A DNA stretch of 64,000 nucleotides, taken from NCBI GenBank assembly GCA_017470505.1, contig JAFUYO010000011.1:1-64000 (forward strand), read 5' to 3'. A program made the translations under genes and the position numbers. The notes beneath the pieces are model-generated. The model had not been told where the DNA came from. It ran no database searches and saw only the letters and a list, made by a program, of their open reading frames with translations. The DNA is from Butyrivibrio sp. (GTDB lineage Bacteria > Bacillota > Clostridia > Lachnospirales > Lachnospiraceae). Positions 54,101 through 63,449 of this stretch are shown in pieces; positions within the stretch are counted from its first letter, which is position 1; every line of letters starts with the position of its first letter.

Positions 54101-56962
54101 TTATTTCTTTCTGTTCTCCTTGTAAGCCTTAACAGCTGCGTCAACGCCTGCCTTAAGTCCTACAAGACCTGCTCTTGCGACATCAGCTGATGTCTCTGCG
54201 AGCTCTTTTGCAACTTCCTCAGCCTTCTTTGCTACTTCCTCAAGCTTAGCCTTTGTCTCGTCATCGACGAATGACTTTGAGTCACATGAAGAAGATGTGC
54301 TGTCTGAATCTGCGTTCCTTTTGGCAGCCTTTTCAGCGATGGCAGCCTGCGCAGCGGCAAGTCTTGCTACAGGCACACGGAAAGGTGAGCATGATACATA
54401 GTCGAGGCCGATCTTGTGGCAGAACTCAACTGATGAAGGATCTCCGCCGTGCTCTCCGCAGATACCAACGTGAAGAGAAGGATTAACGGGCTTGCCGAGT
54501 CTGATGGACATCTCCATAAGCTTGCCTACGCCTGTCTGATCGAGCTTTGCGAAAGGATCATTCTCGAAGATCTTGGTGTCATAGTAAGCGTTGAGGAACT
54601 TACCTGCATCATCACGTGAGAAGCCAAATGTCATCTGTGTGAGGTCGTTTGTGCCGAAGCAGAAGAAATCAGCTTCCTTTGCGATCTCATCAGCTGTAAG
54701 GGCAGCTCTGGGAATCTCGATCATTGTACCAACTTCGTACTTGAGGTTTGCGCCTGCAGCCTTGATCTCAGCGTCAGCCGTATCAACAACTACCTGCTTA
54801 ACGTACTTGAGCTCCTTGACCTCACATACAAGAGGGATCATGATCTCAGGCTTAACGTTCCAGTTCGGGTGGTCCTTCTGAACTTCAAGTGCAGCGCGGA
54901 TAACAGCCTTGGTCTGCATCTTGGCGATCTCAGGATATGTAACTGCAAGACGGCACCCTCTGTGACCCATCATAGGGTTGAACTCATGGAGTGAGTTGAT
55001 GATAGCCTTAACCTCATCTACTGTCTTGTGCTTGGAATCAGCGAGCTTCTTGATCTCGTCCTCTGTTGTGGGAACAAACTCGTGAAGCGGAGGATCAAGG
55101 AATCTGATTGTAACAGGACATCCCTCAAGTGCCTCGTAGAGTGCCTTGAAGTCTCCCAGCTGGTAAGGAAGGATCTTCTCGAGAGCTTCCTCTCTCTCTT
55201 CTACTGTATCTGAGCAGATCATCTCACGGAAAGCAGCAATTATGTCTTCCTCGAAGAACATGTGCTCTGTACGGCAAAGTCCGATACCCTCTGCACCGAG
55301 TTCTCTTGCCTTTTTGGCATCAGCAGGTGTGTCGGCGTTTGTACGAACCTTAAGTCTTCTGAACTGGTCAGCCCATGCCATGATGCGTCCGAATTCACCG
55401 GCGATCTTGGCATCAACTGTTGCGATCTGACCATCATAGATGTTACCTGTTGTTCCGTCGATAGAGATGAAATCTCCCTCGTGGAACTCTTTGCCTGCGA
55501 GTGTGAACTTCTTGTTCTCCTCGTCCATGTTGATGTCGCCGCAGCCTGATACGCAGCACTCACCCATACCACGGGCAACAACGGCAGCGTGGCTGGTCAT
55601 ACCGCCGCGGACTGTCAGGATACCCTGAGCAGCCTTCATACCTGTGATATCCTCAGGTGATGTCTCAAGACGAACGAGAACTACCTTCTCGCCTCTCTCT
55701 GCCCATGCAACAGCGTCATCAGCTGTGAACACGATCTTACCGCATGCAGCTCCGGGTGAAGCGCCAAGGCCCTTTCCGATGGGAGTTGCAGCCTTGAGTG
55801 CGGCAGCATCGAACTGAGGATGAAGAAGTGTATCGAGGTTTCTGGGATCGATCATTGCTACAGCTTCTTCAGGAGTCTTGTGTCCCTCATCAACGAGGTC
55901 ACATGCGATCTTGAGAGCAGCGGGAGCTGTTCTCTTACCATTACGGCACTGGAGCATGTAGAGCTTCTTGTTCTCTACGGTGAACTCCATATCCTGCATA
56001 TCGTGGTAGTGATTCTCTAAAGTCTCACAAACCTTGATGAACTCTGCATAAGCCTCAGGGAACTCCTTCTCCATCTGAGCGATAGGCATAGGAGTACGTA
56101 CACCGGCAACAACGTCCTCGCCCTGCGCGTTGATGAGGAACTCACCCATGAGCTTGTTCTCACCTGTCGCAGGGTCACGTGTGAATGCAACACCTGTTCC
56201 TGACTCGTTGTTGAGGTTACCGAATACCATAGGCATTACGTTAACAGCTGTTCCCCATGAATAAGGGATGTCGTTGTCACGACGATATACGTTGGCACGA
56301 GGGTTATCCCATGAACGGAATACAGCCTCGATAGCAAGCTTAAGCTGCTCAACCGGGTCTGAAGGGAAGTCCTTGCCGAGCTGTTTCTTGTACTCAGCCT
56401 TGAACTGCTCAGCCAATTCCTTGAGATCTGCTGCTGTGAGATCAACGTCAAACTTAACGCCCTTCTTCTCCTTCATCTCGTCGATGAGCTGCTCGAAGTA
56501 CTTCTTGCCTACTTCCATAACTACATCTGAGAACATCTGGATGAAACGACGATATGAATCATATACGAAACGCTCGAATGCAGGATCGGGATTTCCCTTG
56601 ATCATAGCTGCAACAACATCATCGTTAAGACCAAGGTTAAGGATTGTATCCATCATACCCGGCATTGATGCACGTGCACCTGAACGAACTGAAACGAGAA
56701 GCGGATTGTCGAGATCACCAAACTTCTTGCCGTTGATCTCCTCCATCTTTTTAACGCCTTCCATAGCCTGAGCCATGATCTCGTCATTGATCTTGCGGCC
56801 ATCCTCATAATACTGTGTGCAAGCCTCTGTTGTGATTGTGAAGCCCTGAGGAACGGGAAGACCGATGTTGGTCATCTCTGCAAGGTTTGCACCTTTTCCA
56901 CCGAGAAGCTCACGCATGCCTGCGTTACCTTCTTTGAACATATAAACCCATTTGTTCGCCAT
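54101..56962 (-). CDS. ppdK: Pyruvate, phosphate dikinase with extra C-terminal tail
   Basis: 953 residues; interconverts pyruvate + ATP + phosphate with phosphoenolpyruvate + AMP + diphosphate. Seen: ATP-grasp domain (about 1-340; GGKGANLAEMTNIGLPVPQGFTI-type start, GARASMPGMMDT), the phospho-His domain TVRGGMTSHAAVVARGMG (His about 455, regulatory Thr two residues before it) and the PEP-binding barrel with EHMFFEEDI, GTNDLTQMTFGFSRDD and VGICGEHGGDP. The family ends at about 875, after VARLAAAQA. Here another 75 residues follow: a Ser/Asp-rich linker (DSDSTSSSCDSKS) and an amphipathic Lys/Ala/Glu helix. Common in anaerobes using pyrophosphate-linked glycolysis. Large PPDK content is normal for gut Clostridia. 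Confidence 0.96.
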   Translation of the reverse strand: MANKWVYMFKEGNAGMRELLGGKGANLAEMTNIGLPVPQGFTITTEACTQYYEDGRKINDEIMAQAMEGVKKMEEINGKKFGDLDNPLLVSVRSGARASMPGMMDTILNLGLNDDVVAAMIKGNPDPAFERFVYDSYRRFIQMFSDVVMEVGKKYFEQLIDEMKEKKGVKFDVDLTAADLKELAEQFKAEYKKQLGKDFPSDPVEQLKLAIEAVFRSWDNPRANVYRRDNDIPYSWGTAVNVMPMVFGNLNNESGTGVAFTRDPATGENKLMGEFLINAQGEDVVAGVRTPMPIAQMEKEFPEAYAEFIKVCETLENHYHDMQDMEFTVENKKLYMLQCRNGKRTAPAALKIACDLVDEGHKTPEEAVAMIDPRNLDTLLHPQFDAAALKAATPIGKGLGASPGAACGKIVFTADDAVAWAERGEKVVLVRLETSPEDITGMKAAQGILTVRGGMTSHAAVVARGMGECCVSGCGDINMDEENKKFTLAGKEFHEGDFISIDGTTGNIYDGQIATVDAKIAGEFGRIMAWADQFRRLKVRTNADTPADAKKARELGAEGIGLCRTEHMFFEEDIIAAFREMICSDTVEEREEALEKILPYQLGDFKALYEALEGCPVTIRFLDPPLHEFVPTTEDEIKKLADSKHKTVDEVKAIINSLHEFNPMMGHRGCRLAVTYPEIAKMQTKAVIRAALEVQKDHPNWNVKPEIMIPLVCEVKELKYVKQVVVDTADAEIKAAGANLKYEVGTMIEIPRAALTADEIAKEADFFCFGTNDLTQMTFGFSRDDAGKFLNAYYDTKIFENDPFAKLDQTGVGKLMEMSIRLGKPVNPSLHVGICGEHGGDPSSVEFCHKIGLDYVSCSPFRVPVARLAAAQAAIAEKAAKRNADSDSTSSSCDSKSFVDDETKAKLEEVAKKAEEVAKELAETSADVARAGLVGLKAGVDAAVKAYKENRKK

Positions 56963-57002
56963 GTTTTTACCAACCTTTCCTAATAGTGTTTGTTTATAAC
57001 TA

Positions 57003-57031
57003 CCACCTTAAGTCAAAAGACTTATCGGTGG
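57003..57031 (-). terminator. Hairpin between the glycerophosphodiesterase and ppdK genes
   Basis: CCACCTTAAGTC pairs with GACTTATCGGTGG around AAAA, with one bulge. It begins 4 bp past the phosphodiesterase stop. There is no strong T-run, so it may be a weak terminator or part of the ppdK leader. Confidence 0.5.
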
Positions 57032-57034
57032 AAA

Positions 57035-57955
57035 TTACCTGTTTTCTGCCGGAACAAAGCTGTCAAAGATAAAGATATCAAAGTTATCTCTCGCCCTGTC
57101 AAGCTCCTCCTGGCTCTTTATGGTCCAGGCCGCCGTTGTACATTTAAAAAGATGCCTGTCAACCCACATTGAAAAGCTCTTCGGGTACTTGTGGTTAAAT
57201 GCAATGAAATCCGGCTTGGTCAGGAAATTGAAAAAGAGATGTGTCAGCCCAAAGTACAGACCCTTATTAAACTCTTTCGGATTGTCCTTGTGAAATTCGT
57301 CTGAGAGCTGCCCTCTCATAACTCTCGGATTGTTCTTTTTAAACCACCTGACTCCCAGAGGATTGAAGGATTCCATGCAGTACACTCCCTTATAGCTCCT
57401 GAGCATCCCGGAAACTATGGGGCAGACGGACAGATCGTACCTCTCTATCTTGAGTTCTACTATAAGAGGGACCCTGCCGTCAACAAGCTGCAGGAAATCT
57501 GCAAACTTCGGAATCTTCTCACCTGAGTTTAAGAGATGGAGCTTTTGAAGCTCATCAAAAGTGTAGTCGCAGACCTTCCCGGGAACTGCAATTGTCCCGT
57601 CAGCATTTCTCTCAGGCACAGGACCTTTGCCTGCTGTCCATGAATCTCCAAGCTCCTCTCCCTCATCGAACCTCGCAACTCTCTTAAGAGTAAAGTCGTG
57701 GAATATAACGGGAACCTTGTCCTTAGTCAGCTGAACATCACACTCTATTCCGTATCCTGCATCGACGGCTTTTTTAAACGCCGCCATGGAATTCTCCGGG
57801 GCATCAGAACTGTTGTCAAAGAGTCCTCTGTGCGCATAGAGAATCCCAAGATGTGGTCTCCTGTCCGGCCTCCCGATCATCCTCGGCATTATCATCACAA
57901 GGTAACCGCCGGCCGCAACAACGGGAATTATGCCAAAAAACTTTAACCCTAACAT
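57035..57955 (-). CDS. Glycerophosphodiester phosphodiesterase, membrane-anchored
   Basis: 306 residues from the ATG at 57955 (AGGAAG upstream; a TTG one codon earlier is also possible). One N-terminal hydrophobic helix (about 2-25, LGLKFFGIIPVVAAGGYLVMIM) acts as anchor or uncleaved signal. GDPD barrel: YAHRGLFDN (first catalytic His, about 42), APENSMAAF, IECDVQLTKD (metal-binding Glu and Asp), VPVIFHDFTLKR (second catalytic His, about 86), LIVELKIE. It should hydrolyse glycerophosphodiesters to glycerol 3-phosphate and an alcohol at the membrane. Sits 72 bp upstream of ppdK on the same strand, separated by a hairpin. Linkage in function is not evident. Confidence 0.9.
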   Translation of the reverse strand: MLGLKFFGIIPVVAAGGYLVMIMPRMIGRPDRRPHLGILYAHRGLFDNSSDAPENSMAAFKKAVDAGYGIECDVQLTKDKVPVIFHDFTLKRVARFDEGEELGDSWTAGKGPVPERNADGTIAVPGKVCDYTFDELQKLHLLNSGEKIPKFADFLQLVDGRVPLIVELKIERYDLSVCPIVSGMLRSYKGVYCMESFNPLGVRWFKKNNPRVMRGQLSDEFHKDNPKEFNKGLYFGLTHLFFNFLTKPDFIAFNHKYPKSFSMWVDRHLFKCTTAAWTIKSQEELDRARDNFDIFIFDSFVPAENR

Positions 57956-58094
57956 CAAACCACTTCCTGAATGATAAATTTATAACTATCCGCCAAATTA
58001 TTTTACACATCTTTTGTTAATTTCGCAACAATATATCCGACAATATATATCTGAAACCTATGAAATCTTTATTAAATATGAAAAAAACCTAAGG

Positions 58095-61000
58095 TCACGA
58101 TACCGCCCTTGCAGAAATCTTAAATTTAAATATCTTCCTTCCGCCGTATTCACCTGTTCCTTCAATTGTAACCGTAGCCGTTCCGATGAATCTGTTATCC
58201 GATACGGAAACAATCCTGTATTCCTCACTGCTTAACTCTTTTCCATTAACGGTGACCTTAATATCATCTTCGCTCATGGGAATGATTTCCATTCCACCAC
58301 TAAAGACAAGTCCGCTTGCATCCTTTACTGTTACCTTGGCTGATGAAATATCTTTTGAGGCGTCTATCACCCTGTAGCTGCCCTTAATCGTGCCTTTGCT
58401 GTAATAGGGGCTCTTTTCCGGGCAGGTTACATATACTTCCACCCCGATCGCAGTCCCTGCCACAGGCCTGTCCTTGGGATCTGCCTCTTCCCCGTCGTTT
58501 CTTATGGTTCCATCAGTCATTGTTGCCGTCCCAATGTAGAAATAGCGGTAATCATACTTATCAGGGAGCTCAATATCCTTGTCTCTGCCTATGGCGATGG
58601 CTTTGCCGCCGTCAGTAAACTTCGCAGAAGGCATAAAATACCCGTCCTTGCCATTTGAATTGTATTTGACGTCATCTATGGCAAAGGAGATATGGTCAGT
58701 ATCAAAAGGCGCTTTCTCAATAGTGAAAGTCTTTGCGGCAGAGGCTCCTGTAAAGTTTCCTTTTCCGGTGACAAGAAGCATCGGCGCTTTACTTCCTGCC
58801 GCTGCTGCATCAGCCACCTTGCTGTTATTCTTATAGGAAAGCGTATAATCAATACCTTCTCTCAGAATCATGTCATCGCCAAACCTCACGGTGACATCCT
58901 TGCACTTTGCTCCTGCCTTTGAGTAGTATACGTGCTGATCGCCTATAGTTATGTTCAGCATCTTTAGAGCATCATCCTTTAAGTTGTACGGCTTGACAGT
59001 TATCGTCTTCTTTATGCCTCCGCTGTAGCCGTTCTTTCCGACAAACTCCAAAGAAAACTGTCCGACTTTTCCTGTGTTCTTCATGGAAACGGAATAATCA
59101 GCTCCCTCTGTAAGAGCATGCTTTGTCTTTGACTTGTCAGCTGTATATAAAGTCACAGCCATCCAGTCTCTTTCAAGGTTCTTATCCCTGGCATTAAACA
59201 GATCGGAAAGAGATATCTCTTTTCCCGTGTACTCCACAGTTGTTGCAAGACCGGCAAGCTTCACGTTCTTCATGGGGGTTCCGGTTATCTCGTAGGATGC
59301 TATCTTACTGCCAACGACGATGACTTCGCCCTCTGAAAGGCCGCTCTCCTCTTTGGAAACACCGCTTATAACAAAGCTATACGTGCCCGCATAGTAGTGT
59401 TCATCTGCAAGCTCCGGAAAGTCAGCGCTCCTTACAAGATCCACTGTAAAGTCCTTATTATAAGTAAGAACGTTCTTTGCGTTAAATACACAGATTACAG
59501 GTGTTTTGCCATCCCTGTTATCAAAAAGCGTATCTAAGTATTCATCAGGTTCCTGTGACATTGCTGTTCTGTCAGCATAGGGAATCTTAACAGCCTTGCC
59601 CTTTACATCCCCAATCTTCAGCTTTGATGCCTGAACATAGGACTTGTTTGAAGAGTCATAGGCCTTCACCAGAACAGTTTCGGTCTTGGAAGAGGCTGTA
59701 AAATTCCCCCCTTCTTTGCCGGCTATCTCAACAACATAGGTCTTGCCCACTTCTGCCTTGAAGTTCTTAAGCTCAGAGGCCGTAATCAGATTGTTGCTTC
59801 CTACGGATCCAACATAGTAATTCAGGACATAATCCTTGTTAAGCGAGAGCTTTTTGCCGTTAAAGGCTAATTTTGGCGCCACCTGTGAGAGCTTACTTCC
59901 CGAAGAAAGACAAACCTCCTTCTCTGTAGTTATTTCTGCTCCATTGATATCAGCACATGTAATTCCAAACTTAAAGTTCATAGCCCCGGAATAATTTCCT
60001 TTGCCGCTTACCGTAAAGCCCGGCGTCTTGAGAGCGGTCTCTGAAGCCACTGCAGTATTGTTCGCGTATGAAACGTTATAGTCCCTGCCCTCAATAAGTC
60101 TGTTCTTTCCGTAAAAGACCCTTATACTGTCATTAAAGGTTATTTTGGAGCCGGTATAGACAAAGCTTAATCCGGTAGCCTTTGCAAGGGCAGCGCTCTT
60201 ACCGGTGTGAGCAGTATTCGGATCCAGGTTATCGATACGCACATACTCGCCGGTCTCTTCTGATTTCAGAGCAAACCAGAGGTCAGAAGGCACATTTGCC
60301 ACACTGCCTTCAAATATACTGTTCATCAGAGCTTCATCTATATCTCCATAGTCCTCTGATAGTCTGAAGCTAAACGTAACCTCGGCGCTTCTGTTAAAAT
60401 TCTCAGAAATCGCGTAAGCCTTTATGACTGTATCTTTGGCAATAACAATGGCATTACTGTATACACTGTATTCTCCATCGTCCAAAGCGTACATTATCAA
60501 AGCGCCCGGAGTGCTTGAGCCAAGTATCACTCTTGTGCCCTTCGTAACAATGCGCTCGCCGCCGTTTTCTACATAAGGCGTACAATAAGGCTCTTTTAGC
60601 CCATTTACCGATGGCTCAGAACTTACGGTAACAGTAACATCATCACTTCTCTTGCCGTCAGCTATTGCATAAACCTTTGCGGTTCCTTCAGCTCTTCCTG
60701 TGACAGTTCCGTCGCTCTTAAGGATCACAGGGCATTCTTTTGCCCTGTTGCTGTTTCCGTAAGTGACGTCTGCAAGATACCAGGTTACGTCCGCGTTTAC
60801 GCCTGAGGGACTTAAAGTGGACAAAAGAGATTTCTTTTCCCCGATCTCAAGCACTGTAGCGTTGTTAGCAGAGACATCTACATTTTCCACTCTTCTTCCT
60901 GTGCTGCCGATTCCCCACTTGTAGTAGATGTCTATGTCGCCTGTCGGCTTATACAGCGTTTTACCCGATTCTGTCCAGGTAACGATAAGTTTTTGTTCGA

Positions 61001-63449
61001 TATTATTACTGTCCCTGTAGTACCAGCCCAAAGGCCAGGCTCCGTCATTGGGAATAAGAAGCTCTTCATATTTAGACAGTTCAATATCCCTGCCTGCAGC
61101 CACTATCTCCCTTCGTACACCCCTTGTATCACCAAAGTGCCCGTATTCTCCTGCATCCACAGTGACTACACTCGCATCTGTATATGCAGCGAGATAGTTA
61201 GAATTATTCACATATTTATTGTTTACTGCCAGATACCATTTCCCATCTTCATAAACAGTGTATGGGCATGGTCTTGACAGGTCAGGTGTATCCCCATTCC
61301 TTGAAGGCGCATACATTCCGCTAAACGCCTTGTGATCATCCCCGGTCACTGGAATATCCAGTTCGGTCTTATATACACCTTTTGCCGGGACATTTACTTT
61401 ATATATTTTCGAACCTGTTTTTTCAGTCTTGCCATTTTGGGTAGTAACGAAGTAGCCTTCATCTGTACTGTAAAATGCCAGTGTTGCTTCACTATGTGAT
61501 GTATACAGGGCATAAACGGTAGTATCCTGTGTTAATACATCGCTGCCTTTAAAAGCATCGCTGCAAGCTTTGTCTTTGTAACCCCAAAATATACTCTTCT
61601 CAGAGTCATTTGACAATCTGACCGGAATAAGCTGCTCAAGCTCTTCATATGAGATGCCCTCAGGTAATCTTGCAGTCAGTTTGGTGCCATTTTCACGCAC
61701 TGTGAAAGGATTATCGATATACCGATAGCCATCATCCCGGTCCGCGTTCCCGCCATTGAGGTCTAGTGTCACCGTTATGCCTTCATCCCATACCGAATAG
61801 AAGGTCATATCCTTTGTGGGAACAAATGTCCCGGGGGCAAAGCTATGCTTATTTCCGGTTTCATCGATATAATATCCGCGTTTTCCGTCGAGGAACCACC
61901 TCTGACCTGTTCCGTCCTCTTTAGTACTCCACTCTCCCGTAGGAAGGGCTTCCAGTGTCTGACGGTTATCCTCATCAATTACTATATGGGGAAACTCATA
62001 GCCCTCGCCCACATCAACTCCATTAAAGGCATAGGGCGCTCCCTTGGGGACAAACACGTCCCCATGATCATATCTTAATAAAAGTCCGGCTTTGCCATAG
62101 CACATCTCTCCAAGACCGGGCCTGGTATTCACAAATGTTATCGTATAGAAGGTATCTGTCCCCCACTTTGCATAAAAGGTATCATTTTCGTTTGCAATAT
62201 AGCTGTTTCTATCTACGGGAACAGAGCATGCTTTATCACGAAACCAACCTTCGAATGTTTTGTAATACTCAGTTGAATTGCCTTCATAAGTTACATTGTT
62301 CTGAGCATAGCTTGCTCCGGGGAACTCATACCCGCTAAGGTTAGAGCCCTTCTTTACCGCAATTACGCCGTACTCATTATTAGCCCAGTCTAAATTGTAT
62401 GTAACTCTCGCTGTAGTACTGGAGGTATTGACGTCAAATCTGATAAACACCGTCTCGTCATAATCTGCACTGATAGTAAAGTTCTCATTAACAACAAGAG
62501 TCTTTATCTCCTCAGGGGTGATCTGCTTTCCATCCTTGCGCCAGCCATTGAAACTGCTCCTGTCGCCTTCTGATACAGGAGTTTCTTCAGGGCAGTAATC
62601 CAGAACTTCACCCTTCTTTATATATTTCTTTTCTATAGTATGGCTGCCATTGATATACAGGGAACCCAGATCGAAGGTAACGGTATAATAATCCGCCCAT
62701 TTGGCATAAATAATGACGTTTCCGGTTACCTTATATGAGTATTCTCCCGCCTTGATCAAAGGATTTGTAAAAGAGCTGTCGAGGTAATAACCTTCCACAT
62801 ATTTTGTGCGGGAAATGTTTTCCATGCCATTATACGGATAAACCTCATCACCTTTATCTGCCTTTTCCAGAAAAATGCTGCCCTCTTCAGCATTATGGTT
62901 CACCATTTCAGTGCCGTAATTCCATGTGATGGAGCAAACTCTCCTGCTGACCGGAGTTACCTCGTCGTCCTTGGTGAACTTATAATTCATCAGTTCTTCA
63001 CTTGTATATTCCTTACCGCTGGACTTAAGCTTCCACTTATAAAAATCGGTTTGAGCATCTGAATATGAAACCTCCGGAAGCCGGTATCCAATGCTTTTAT
63101 CTTCTGAATTTTTATCAATGGTACATATAAACGTTGAAGCGCCGTTTATCTCTTCCTGAATTTCATAGTCATAGTCAAGGCCGCTCAAGGTACAGCCGTC
63201 AGGCGCTTTAAATGTGATCACATATCTGGATGAAGTCCATCCTGCATAAAGCGTTGTGCTGCTTGTAAAAATGGGGGTATCCTGAGCACTGGTCTTACTT
63301 CCGATATACACAAAATCAGAATCGGTTACAAGCTGCGTGCAAGCCTTGTCACTGTACCAGCCGGTAAAAGTCATATGACGGTCTTTAAGGTAGACAGGCC
63401 TCAGGTTAAAATAGTTATAATCACGCCGAGCCACAGCTACGGGTTCCAC
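58095..63449 (-). CDS. Giant repeat-rich surface protein, main part after frameshift
   Basis: 1784 codons, the downstream part of a protein continuing in another frame at 63437-64000. Listeria-Bacteroides (InlB B-type) repeats of about 70 residues fill about 1-860, each with a TVTFD..., GW..D.AC and TVYAxW pattern. A Big2-type Ig domain follows (about 870-960, SANNATVLEIGEKKSL...VTGRAEGTAKVYAI), then a chitobiase C-terminal-type domain (about 965-1050, STPGALIMYALDDGEYSVYS), then at least four units with DYTLSYKNN and GKGNYTG-like motifs. No LPxTG or membrane anchor at the C-terminus (ends KFKISARAVS), so anchoring is unknown. The listed start is only the first possible start codon after the shift. 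Probably an adhesin. Confidence 0.8.
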   Translation of the reverse strand: MEPVAVARRDYNYFNLRPVYLKDRHMTFTGWYSDKACTQLVTDSDFVYIGSKTSAQDTPIFTSSTTLYAGWTSSRYVITFKAPDGCTLSGLDYDYEIQEEINGASTFICTIDKNSEDKSIGYRLPEVSYSDAQTDFYKWKLKSSGKEYTSEELMNYKFTKDDEVTPVSRRVCSITWNYGTEMVNHNAEEGSIFLEKADKGDEVYPYNGMENISRTKYVEGYYLDSSFTNPLIKAGEYSYKVTGNVIIYAKWADYYTVTFDLGSLYINGSHTIEKKYIKKGEVLDYCPEETPVSEGDRSSFNGWRKDGKQITPEEIKTLVVNENFTISADYDETVFIRFDVNTSSTTARVTYNLDWANNEYGVIAVKKGSNLSGYEFPGASYAQNNVTYEGNSTEYYKTFEGWFRDKACSVPVDRNSYIANENDTFYAKWGTDTFYTITFVNTRPGLGEMCYGKAGLLLRYDHGDVFVPKGAPYAFNGVDVGEGYEFPHIVIDEDNRQTLEALPTGEWSTKEDGTGQRWFLDGKRGYYIDETGNKHSFAPGTFVPTKDMTFYSVWDEGITVTLDLNGGNADRDDGYRYIDNPFTVRENGTKLTARLPEGISYEELEQLIPVRLSNDSEKSIFWGYKDKACSDAFKGSDVLTQDTTVYALYTSHSEATLAFYSTDEGYFVTTQNGKTEKTGSKIYKVNVPAKGVYKTELDIPVTGDDHKAFSGMYAPSRNGDTPDLSRPCPYTVYEDGKWYLAVNNKYVNNSNYLAAYTDASVVTVDAGEYGHFGDTRGVRREIVAAGRDIELSKYEELLIPNDGAWPLGWYYRDSNNIEQKLIVTWTESGKTLYKPTGDIDIYYKWGIGSTGRRVENVDVSANNATVLEIGEKKSLLSTLSPSGVNADVTWYLADVTYGNSNRAKECPVILKSDGTVTGRAEGTAKVYAIADGKRSDDVTVTVSSEPSVNGLKEPYCTPYVENGGERIVTKGTRVILGSSTPGALIMYALDDGEYSVYSNAIVIAKDTVIKAYAISENFNRSAEVTFSFRLSEDYGDIDEALMNSIFEGSVANVPSDLWFALKSEETGEYVRIDNLDPNTAHTGKSAALAKATGLSFVYTGSKITFNDSIRVFYGKNRLIEGRDYNVSYANNTAVASETALKTPGFTVSGKGNYSGAMNFKFGITCADINGAEITTEKEVCLSSGSKLSQVAPKLAFNGKKLSLNKDYVLNYYVGSVGSNNLITASELKNFKAEVGKTYVVEIAGKEGGNFTASSKTETVLVKAYDSSNKSYVQASKLKIGDVKGKAVKIPYADRTAMSQEPDEYLDTLFDNRDGKTPVICVFNAKNVLTYNKDFTVDLVRSADFPELADEHYYAGTYSFVISGVSKEESGLSEGEVIVVGSKIASYEITGTPMKNVKLAGLATTVEYTGKEISLSDLFNARDKNLERDWMAVTLYTADKSKTKHALTEGADYSVSMKNTGKVGQFSLEFVGKNGYSGGIKKTITVKPYNLKDDALKMLNITIGDQHVYYSKAGAKCKDVTVRFGDDMILREGIDYTLSYKNNSKVADAAAAGSKAPMLLVTGKGNFTGASAAKTFTIEKAPFDTDHISFAIDDVKYNSNGKDGYFMPSAKFTDGGKAIAIGRDKDIELPDKYDYRYFYIGTATMTDGTIRNDGEEADPKDRPVAGTAIGVEVYVTCPEKSPYYSKGTIKGSYRVIDASKDISSAKVTVKDASGLVFSGGMEIIPMSEDDIKVTVNGKELSSEEYRIVSVSDNRFIGTATVTIEGTGEYGGRKIFKFKISARAVS

